Source of the DNA: Zygnema circumcarinatum
Lineage: Eukaryota; Streptophyta; Zygnematophyceae; Zygnematales; Zygnemataceae
Length of the DNA: 49,355 nucleotides
NCBI GenBank assembly: GCA_037447605.1
Contig: CM074815.1
Span: forward strand, 1,046,946-1,096,300
Direction of reading: 5' to 3'
In this document: positions 41,049 to 49,355 of the stretch, piece after piece
How positions within the stretch are numbered: position 1 is the stretch's first letter
Layout: every line of letters starts with the position of its first letter
Notes under the pieces: model-generated
Databases searched by the model: none
Told to the model about the DNA's origin: nothing
Seen by the model: only the letters and a program-made list of their open reading frames with translations
Program-made: the position numbers and the translations under genes

Positions 41049-44000
41049 ATGGCTGCCCCTGGAGAGTCGTTGCTCACTCTTCTGCAGCGGTACTTGGGGG
41101 TGAGCAACATCTCCGTTTGTTTGACATGGTTTTGATGTAGTTGCTGTGTTTAGACTTATCATGGAGTTCTTGATCCAAAGAAATTATGAATGCATGTGAT
41201 TCATTCAAAATTTAAAATAATGCTTGGACGTAGAATTTCGTTGAGCCCCTTTCTGGTGTTGCTTAGCAAACAAACACTCGTTTGAAAAAACTATTGGCTT
41301 TGCAAAAGACCTCACATTCTGAAATTTTAATGAGTACGAGTGTTATGTACTCTTTTTAATAGCTTTATTTATTGAACCTCTTATGAAATTCTTAAAAGCC
41401 TCCCATGGTTACGAAGCAATCACTATAGTAAGAGATCCGGGAGTTGATGATAGCTGTGCTTTACTCTGCTGCAGGAAACACGCAGCGGGTCTGAGCGAAG
41501 GACATCTGCAGCTCTTTTACGGTATTTCCTTATGTCATTTGTTAGAAATTTTGTGGAATTCGATATGAATTAAGATTTGAACAACTTAGTGACATTCTAA
41601 CATTGCTGTCTCGCATTGAGCCCATGACCTCTGCATCCTCTGGAGAATCATAATTAGGTCTTCACGACAATTGAGGTGTTTCTTTCCAGTTAGAGGCTGT
41701 AGTAATGGCGTGTGTTTTTCTAAACTGAACATGTTTATTCACTTTTGCATGACATCCTCTTATACTCATCTATCACAGACAAGACAAGGCCCCCAAGCCT
41801 GGGAAAGTTCTCACAAAGAAGCGCATCATATCTCCAAAAGATGGAGAGCTTCCAACTGACCTGGAAAACTTTATAAGCAATGCCCCTGTAAGTACTTATA
41901 TGGCCCGAAATCATCAAATACTGCTAACTTCAACCAACTTTCACAGAACCATACTGCCCCATTGCAAAGGTGGATTGGCTTGAATATGTTGTGGATAATT
42001 TTCCTAGGGCACTTTACGCCCGGGGATGAATGCAAACCCATTGGCTACATTTAAGGTACAAGGTAGCTGCACGCACACAAAAAACATCAAGCTTACAGCC
42101 ACCATGCCACTTTCAATGACTCGTCAGTGTGAAACTTGTTTCGAATAAATGGAAAGTGCATCTTTTGCCTGTTGATGCCCTCATAGGCAAGCTGGAGAGG
42201 GTTATATTATATGTGCAAATTCGGCGTTTTAAAGTGAACCCATGGAGGGAATTTTAATCAGTGAGGTTGCAAAACGTTGCAGATTAGAATATCCCTCTGA
42301 GAAACAGAAGATTAAGTCACTCATATTCAGACAAGATTTTTCTTACATGGCCCTTGCCCCCGTGTCCGCAGGATGAGTTTGTAGATGTGGCTACCTAATC
42401 TGATGATTACGTAGACACTCTTCACTCCCTCCTTGCTAAAGTCCCAAGCTGAATAACCTCAAACATTTCAATTTCACTCTTTCCAATCTCCTGTAAAGGA
42501 AGGAACACGTGTCTGTTGCCTTCGGGTGCTGTTTTTTTCCTCTGAAAGTCCGGATTTTCTCATGCTGCAATTGATAAGGTGTTAGTAGAAAGCTCAAGAA
42601 AGTTCAGGCACCTTCAACACAAGGTGGGTCAACTTGTTTTTGGGCTTTCCAGGATGGTAGTGAACTTCGCCGAGCGGTGGAGCCGACTATGGCTTCTCTG
42701 CTCCTTCAATGTGGCTCCAATAGTGTTCAGGTGTGGTTTACTGCAGTCCGCATTCTTAAATTTCTGCATTCTGCGAGTTGCCTTGAAACTCCATCATATG
42801 ATTTCGCCCTTATTGTGCCTCTGCTGCCAGGTCGACTTCCTCCTTCGAGCCATACAACTTCTCCTTCTCAAGGGATGCTTTCTTTGGGATTTGTTCATTC
42901 CCCTACTCGTAAAAAGCGCAGGCAATTTCGATCCCATTGCTCGCAGACTGCCACCTTCCCACAGCTCATCTGGGGGTCTCTTGGCTCTCACAAGGGCTGG
43001 AAATTCCGGTCCTTTGGAAGGCGGCCCTTCTGCTGCTGCCACTCCTCAGTTGACCTCTCCGTTGCGACCTACAGGTTCTATGGCTACAACGGAAGTCCCC
43101 CCCGGAACAGGCGGAGAGGAGACTCCAATAGAGGAGAAGAGCAGCAGACCTCCACCACTCTGGCTAAGGTCTTTGGTCTGCAGAGTTTTTCTCATGGCTT
43201 TGGAATCATCCTCCCTCAAAGCTCTCACATGTGCAGAGATTCTTGCGTTGGTAGTTGCATGGTTGAGGAGTGGGGGCGACGATACCATCGATGAAACTAA
43301 TCAAGTTGCGGATTCTGTGATAACTAGTGGGTCGGCAGTCAAACAAGAGCAGGGGCAAGTGGTAGAGCGATTGGAGAATGGGAGTGGAGTGGGAGTTCTT
43401 GGCAAGGCTGGAAGGCGATGGGAGAGAGTGGGTGATGTGTGGGAGGAGGAGGAGGACTTTGAGGGGGGTCCTCCATGGCGAGAGAGGTGTGTGGCAGTGC
43501 TGCAGGCAATGGTGGAGCCTTGCAGGACTCTCGTGCCATGGCATGCTCTTCTGTATGGGCCCGCACAGGCAAGTCAGCATACTGCCTTTCCTCTCGGGCA
43601 AACGATTCATTCGGGTTTGAATTGTTGTTTAAGTTGTTTAGGTTGGTTAGGTTTTTAGATTTGAATCGTTGTTTAGATGCTCTAGTAAGATTGGTTTCTT
43701 TGCTAAACTACGACTTTTGTTAGACAAGAATATCGTCTGCAGACACTAGTGTTTACGTATGGATGTTTTCCATTTACTCCATCCTTAAAAGGCCTGTCTT
43801 TGCATTGCAAGTGTCATTTCTGCTGATACACAGAGTGAAAGTTGCATGACAAGTACTTCTTGTTAGAGGAGACTTGCAAGAGTCAACTCATACTTTTCCA
43901 AGAGTACAAACCATAGGAGTATCATCCGAGTAACTCCTTCCGCTCTTTAGAGTTGCTACTTACAACTCAGAGCTGAGACCCCACCCAACCTCTTCCCAAC

Positions 44001-46216
44001 CTTTCCTTCCACTACTGTCGATAAAAAGGCATCCATCCCCCCCCTCCCCTCTGCCTGCTGGTTTGCGCCGTGCAGCTACCGTCAGACTGTCTTCCCTCAG
44101 ACGATGCCGCCTCCTCCTCCTCCTCCTCCTCCTCCTCCTCCTCCTCCTTCTTCCTAGAGGTGGAGTCCCGCCGGCGGCGCATGCAGCGGTGCATGGAGGC
44201 GGCGGACGGGCACCTCCGCGGGCCGACCTTCGCCACGCTCCGCCTCGCGCCGCTCACCTACAAAGGGGCCGCGGGGGAGCCCCTGCACTGGAAGGTGCTG
44301 GCCTGGGCTTTGTCGAACTATGTACGCAGGATGTATGTATGTATGTATGTATGTACGCATTTTGTAGCACTTTCATGAAGGGAGGAAGTGTTAAGGATTC
44401 AGTTTCGGTGTTCTCTATAGTTAGCTTCGAGCTAGGATGGCTGTAACTCCTGAACCCGAAACCTTGAAACCCTAAACCCTCAATCCTGAACCCTGAACCC
44501 CACACCCTGTATTCTAAACTTTACACCCTGAACCCTAAACCCTGGACTCTAAGCCTTAACCCCGAATCCTAAACAGTGAACCCCAAACACTCAATCCTGT
44601 AAACTTTAAACCCTGAACCCTGAACCCTTAACCCTAAACCATCAAACCCCGAGCCCTAAACCTTGTAACCGAAACCCGAAACCTAAACCCTAAACCCTGC
44701 CCCCCCCCCCCCCCAGGCCGTCCCCCCTGGCAGCCTCGCGTGGCGGCGCGGCCTGCGGTCCCTGGGCCACGCGCTGCGGTGCGGGCCGAGGGCGGAGTGG
44801 TGGGCGGGGGCGCTGCGGCACCCCCCGCGCTGGGAGGGCCACCCGCACACGGCCAACCTGCCGCCCGCCCTCTCCCCCAACCCGGTGTTCCCGCACGCCA
44901 TGCTGGTGGAGGCCGTCGTGGAACGCATCGTGGAGCTCATGCGGCCGAATGTAGCAGGTACTGTCTGTCTATCTATCTTCACAGTCTATTGGAAAGTGGG
45001 GAAAACACAGTGGGAGCAATAAACTTTAAACCACCACTTTTTTCTACTCCTGTTTCTGTGGAGAATCGCCATCTCTTCTCGCGTTAGCTTGTTCTGATGC
45101 ACGCATTCTCAAACGTGCATGGCAGCATCTCCCGAGCAGAGCGAGACGGCGGTTGAAGCAGGACGGTGGCAGGAGTGGCTGACCTTCGCGGACATGTTCT
45201 ACTACGCGGTGCGCCTCGGGCTGCTCGACTTTCAGGACCTCGTCGACGCGCTCGCGGAGCGGTTCAGGGCGGAGGGCCGCCCGCGGTCCAACCACGTCAC
45301 GTGGCTACTCGCACAGGTCTCAAGGGCTGAGGCCACAGCCATGGCGCTGCAGAACGGATCGCCGCAGAGGGTGGGTGGGTGGGCACCTGCCGTTTGGAAG
45401 CACGCTTGAGTGTATGGCTCAATGGAGGGGGAGAGGGGGAGAGGGGGAGAGAGGGAGAGGGGGCGAGGGGGGAGGGGGAGGAGGAGGGGAGGGGGAGGAG
45501 GGGAGGGGGGAGGGGGGAGGAGGGGTAGGGGGGCGAGGGGGGGCGAGGGGGGGCGAGGGGGGGAAGGTGTGGGAGGGGGGGAAGGGGGGGAGGGTTGGCG
45601 AGGGGGGGCGAGGGGGGGCGAGGGGAGAGGAGGGAGAGAGGGAGAAAGAGAGAGGGTGGGGAGGGACGAGGGAAGGGGGAAGGGGAAGGGGAGGGGGGGG
45701 GGTTGTGTGGGAAACCGGGGGATGGAGGAGGGGGGTGGGGGAAGGGGGTGAAGGGATAAGTGAAGGGAGGATATGGGAAGCAGGATGTGATGGAGGATGC
45801 GAGAGCAGATGGATTGAGGGAGGGGGGAGGGTGTCTGCTGTGACTGTTTTTTTATGTACTACATCAGAACTAAACACATGGAGAGAAGGCTGAGATTCCC
45901 AATGTTGGGTGTGTTGCAATGTGCAGCTGCAGAGCACCTTGCAGAAGATCCTTTGGTTCCATACAGAGAGTCGGGGAGAGGAGGGGCAGCCCCCCTCTGC
46001 ATGGAATCTCCTTTTGGAGTTCATGGGCAGCTGCCAGATTCTCCGCCTTTGGAGTCTGAACAAGCGGCTGTTGGAGGAGCAGGTGGGAGTGAACGACTAC
46101 AACGTCAAGAGCAAGCAGCTCAACGAGTGGTGGCAGACCACTGTCAAAGGTGGCTGCCTACCCACGTAGAGTGGATAGGAGAGAGGGTGGGAAAGAGGGG
46201 AGAGAGCGAGAGAGAG

Positions 46217-46252
<36 letters not shown>

Positions 46253-49006
46253 AGAGAGGGTACATGGGGAGTATGCTGCAGCATCTGCTACCGTTGTTGG
46301 GTGAAACCCAAGAGATGTAATTGCATAGTTGAGAGAGGCTGGTGGTTGGTGGTTGCAGAGCGCGGATTGGACTATAGCAGTTTGGATGAGAAGACGATGG
46401 GAATGGTGTGGGTGCTCTCCCACACCATCAGTCAGCCCGTGTGTGAAACGGTTCTCTCTTGGATGCGCTCACAGGTGAGGGAGAGGTTTGAGGTGGCAGA
46501 AATAGACCTGACCCGTGGCTCACCATTGGAATTCGACACTCCTAAAAGGAGTCACTTGTAAGTGCCTTAGAATTTGTTTTTTATGGAGTGATGGAGGAGA
46601 GTGGGTTTATACTATGGCAGGGTACAGAAGAGATATCAGTGGGACAACCTCCAGTGAAGATGCTCCGTTTGCGGGAGACGAAACCACTACCAATGAACTT
46701 TTTGGCAGGACTCTCCTTCCAAGTGGCTCAGCGCCTTGTTGCCAGCATTGAGGATATCATTGCCATGGAGAAGGTCAGACTACCATGCTCTCAAAGCCAA
46801 TATCTCCCTCGCGTGTGACAAAAAAACGCTCACAAAAAACGTGCACATGAAACTCTCCGAAAGCGGCATGATGGTAAAAGACGGTAAAATCATGAGGGTA
46901 AACGAACGTAGGAGCCCCTGAAACGCAGGGAAAGAGTAGAAAAGCATAGGAGATTCTGGTGAGTTCTGAGACATAGGAGGAGCAGGAGGTTGGATGATGT
47001 GCAGGTGATCCCCAGTGCATGCATGGTGGAAACCTATGCTCGCCTCATGCTGGTCGCCCCCCATGTCATGCACAGTCAGCAGACACTGCACCCGCCGGCC
47101 CATGCAGCTCTCAACAGTGCGAGACCTCCTCTCCTGCAGGTGAACTGAACGGAACGGAACTAAACTGTCTGATTAACTGTCGAAACTAGGAAATTAGACA
47201 AACTGGATAGTGAGGAAATTGAACGAGAAGCTAGGGAAAACTACAACGTAAGAAAGTGAACTAGAAAGTAGGACCAAACTAGGACCGAACTAGGAAAGGA
47301 AAGAAACAAAACTTGCTGCTCCTGCTGCTCTCTTATTTCGATCAGTTAGGGCCTTAGCCCATAGATGGATGTGGAATTTGCCTCATGCGTCTGCTTGCGT
47401 GGAAATAGTAGGGGGCTGATAAACAAGAAGGGGGAAGCTGCAGAATTTTTTGCAGGGCTATGAGCCCCGCCAGTCTCGGAGCGGAGTACCGCTTTTGCTT
47501 CTCGAGCTGATCAACTATCGCCTTCTCCCCTTCTTCAGGTGAAGGCCGCTAGTAGCTGCTGTTCTGTGTGCCTTTCTATGTGAACTGAATACCTTTCTGC
47601 TATCCTTGCCGTACTATTCGAGAAATACTACCACGTGTGGGGGAGTCTTTCCTTCAATCGGGATGCAGTCCTTTGTTCATGAGTGGCAGTTCCCAATTTG
47701 AAAATTTCCTATGGCGATGGAGAGAGGGAGGGCAGATATCAGGGAAAGATTCGAGGACTCATTTTGGACTTAGCGAAGATTTTGATCACAGTAAAGAAGG
47801 AGCGTGGAGAGCATCGGCTCTACCGATTGGCTGAAAACACAGCCATCAATCTCATCCTCTCTCTGCAGGAGGTGATGCTGGTGAAGCTGGAAGGGAAGGT
47901 GATCACTCCTCCCTTTTTCTCAATTTGCCCTCCCTTTCCACACTATCTTTCCTATGTTCTCATCCACTCTCCCTCCTTCCTTAACTACTTCTCTCGTTTC
48001 TGCTCTGCTTTGGCCATTTAGTGTTCCACCTCGGCTTATTTTTAGGTTTCACCTCGTCTGTCAGAGAGAGAGAAAGAGATTGATTAATTTAGGGTTTATG
48101 GTGGAGAGTGTCTGCAGGGTGTCTGCACAGACCTCTCCGAAACTCTGAACCGAGTGATGGTGATGAATCTGGCTGTTACGATAAAGACAAGAGGGATACA
48201 TGAGTACGAGCAGTACGCCATAGTGCATGCAGCCATGGAGCAGATTTTGGGGTCAAGCTCACACCGCTGGTCTGAAAAAACCCTCCGCCATTTCCCCCAA
48301 ATACTTAGAGACATTTTGGCGAACAGGCCGGACAGGAAGAGCCAAGTCCTCGCCAGGTGGCAGCAGGTGGGAAAATCCCACTAACACATGGTCTTGAATG
48401 TGAAATTCCACACCTATATTTGGACTGCCCCCTCTCTTTCTTCTTTCGGTTTTTTCAAAAGAGCTTTTTGGGTTTTATCAAAAGGAGCTTTTTTTGTTTT
48501 TTCTAATGAACTTCTTTATTTTTCTCGAAAGAACTTTCGTGGGTTTTTCCAAACGAACATTTTGAAGAGGGCTTAGAGCCTTTCCGGAGTATATGTGCAG
48601 GTGGAGGCAGCGATGGTCCAGCAAGTGAACCACCTTCTTTTGCAGAACCGCTCCTACTGCAGTTCATTTGCTGCCTCTCTGCCCTCTGAGCAGCGACCCT
48701 TCCTTTGCGCCGCCGCATGGATGCTGGTCTCCTCCCATCAGCCCAATACGCTCGATCTGACTAACCTGGTCAGCTCCCTTTCTGACGGAATTTTTTGATA
48801 AATATACAGTCACCACATACATATGCCGTGTTTCAAGAGTGATGTATCATGTCTTCATTTAGCTTCCTTGAGATTTTCTGGACAGATTTCTGATCTTTTC
48901 GGGTCCTTTTTCCCTGCTGCAGAGTTTGGTTATGCAAGATTTCTCCCCCGAGGAAGTAACCCAGAATGCCTACGCGTTAGTCGACGTTCTCCTTCATAAT
49001 GTGCAG
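41049..49006 (+). CDS. MED23: Mediator subunit 23 (partial; 3' part beyond window)
   Basis: Seventeen exons seen: 41049-41099, 41475-41521, 41779-41887, 42653-42730, 42831-43568, 44076-44294, 44717-44957, 45126-45370, 45933-46149, 46359-46474, 46621-46773, 47005-47139, 47456-47538, 47736-47898, 48118-48366, 48601-48768, 48923-49006; all phases agree (1032 codons). Similar to plant MED23 from end to end: LLTLLQRYLG, ELRRAVEPTMASLLLQCG, SNHVTWLLAQ, MGMVWVLSHTISQPVCETVL, LINYRLLPFF, RLAENTAINLILSL, SEKTLRHFP and NAYALVDVLLHNV. MED23 is a tail-module subunit of Mediator in the nucleus, linking activators to RNA polymerase II. Exon 5 has a long low-complexity linker and a GC donor (CAG|GCAAGT). 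Exon 6 holds a poly-Ser insertion. Introns 6, 8 and 9 carry telomere-like, G-rich and GA repeats. Exons 1-3 are the weakest, being short and poorly conserved. Confidence 0.93.
44110..44150 (+). repeat. Coding TCC microsatellite (poly-Ser) in MED23 exon 6
   Basis: A run of CTC/TCC units encodes about 12 consecutive serines between PSDDAA and FFLEVESRRRR. The flanking residues align with plant MED23, which lacks the run there. Confidence 0.8.
44331..44355 (+). repeat. TGTA microsatellite in MED23 intron 6
   Basis: About six ATGT/TGTA units, 37 bases inside the intron. Confidence 0.85.
44450..44700 (+). repeat. Degenerate telomere-like CCCTAAA array in MED23 intron 6
   Basis: About 250 bases of AACCCTAAACCCTG-like units with CCCTGAA, CCCTAAA and TCCTAAA variants, followed by a run of 14 C leading into the exon 7 acceptor. 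This is the C-rich strand of a plant-type TTTAGGG repeat, much degraded. Confidence 0.85.
45420..45840 (+). repeat. G-rich tract in MED23 intron 8
   Basis: About 420 bases of GGGGGAGAGG and GGGGGCGA units on the sense strand with many runs of four or more G. Strong G-quadruplex potential in the pre-mRNA. Confidence 0.9.
46185..46260 (+). repeat. GA microsatellite in MED23 intron 9
   Basis: GAGAGA array with GGGG interruptions, starting about 35 bases after the exon 9 donor. Confidence 0.85.
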
Positions 49007-49139
49007 GTACATCCTCAAACACACTCCCACCCTGCTTCAGATGTGGGAGCTCATTCCGAGACTCGGTTCTGACTACTGGAGGGAGTTGTGGCTGTATCCT
49101 CTTTCCTCTTCTTAATCTTCAGCAATTGATTGGTTATAG

Positions 49140-49330
49140 CTTCCCTATATACTCCCTACATAGGCTCCTTCTAGGCTCCGGACTCCCATAGACTCCTTAT
49201 AGCCTCCCTATGTAAGCTCTCGATAGCCTCCCTATAAGCTTCTTCAATAGCCTCCCTACAGGCTCCCTATACACACTTCTTAACTAGGCTTCTTTTAGGT
49301 TCCTTCTAGGCTCCCTATTGGCTCCTTGCT
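49140..49330 (+). repeat. Imperfect tandem CTCCCTATA/AGGCTCC repeat, end of window
   Basis: Repeated words such as TAGGCTCC, TAGCCTCCCTA and CTTCTAGGCTCC at irregular 15-25 base spacing. It lies in the presumed next MED23 intron. Confidence 0.7.
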
Positions 49331-49355
49331 TCCCTTACACCCCCCCCCTCCCTCC

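Noticed and set aside
41946-41972. Short extra MED23 exon (NHTAPLQ) between exons 3 and 4
   Set aside because: It would end in phase 2 while exon 4 needs phase 0; no support.
45375-46063. Long Gly/Glu-rich and Pro/Ser-rich frames in the MED23 region
   Set aside because: They read through the intron 8 G-rich tract; the real exons on either side use other frames and clean splice sites.
49030-49110. A further MED23 exon beginning ATGTGGGAGCTC near 49052
   Set aside because: An acceptor-like CTTCAG is present, but the translation does not align convincingly with the next MED23 region; left out.

Overview
The window looks like nuclear DNA of a green plant lineage, most plausibly a streptophyte alga or an early-diverging land plant. 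The evidence is a chloroplast-type Rubisco LSMT-like SET methyltransferase, a plant-type UFD2/PUB1 E4 ubiquitin ligase, a plant-type MED23, an NHL/LEA_2 membrane protein, a Ty1/copia element primed by initiator-Met tRNA, and degenerate CCCTAAA-type repeats. All host genes are intron-rich. The tyrosinase genes lack the C-terminal domains of seed-plant polyphenol oxidases. The species assignment is inference. Two runs of 10 N (14392-14401 and 36572-36581) mark assembly gaps.

Layout. 1-13035: two head-to-head tyrosinase-like genes in a large inverted duplication. The left copy (minus strand) runs off the window start; the right copy (plus strand) is complete with 11 exons. The arms show no difference I could see over about 1.5 kb but are clearly diverged nearer the centre, which is a roughly 430-bp polypurine tract. 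A young intact copia element (3516-8825) sits inside the right arm. 13036-18978: gene-poor repeat land with a 63-bp tyrosinase exon fragment, a TIR element, an LTR-like segment, two copies of a GATAC/GTACGG-rich repeat that each carry a palindrome just upstream of a TATA-like box, and a foldback element. 18979-26802 (minus): an 18-exon E4 ubiquitin ligase. 27302-30916 (plus): the divergent LSMT-like gene. 30917-36420: repeats, including 5S rRNA-headed elements, minisatellites and a 7-bp satellite. 36421-37985 (minus): a six-exon NHL/LEA_2 gene. 37986-41048: repeats plus an exon-sized MED23 fragment in reverse orientation. 41049-end (plus): the MED23 gene, 17 exons visible, 3' end outside the window.

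All exon models were made by eye, from splice signals, phase continuity and family resemblance. In four genes (right tyrosinase, E4 ligase, LSMT, MED23) and the NHL gene every exon junction keeps phase. Three of them need a GC-AG intron. The host genes do not form a pathway: they act in secreted oxidation or a related role (tyrosinase), protein quality control (E4 ligase), plastid protein methylation (LSMT), membrane or stress function (NHL) and transcription (MED23). The most unusual features are the partly homogenised palindrome with its copia insertion, phased CCGTACA arrays in the copia LTRs, recurrence of the GTACGG motif in unrelated repeats, the 5S-headed repeats, and the reversed MED23 exon next to MED23.
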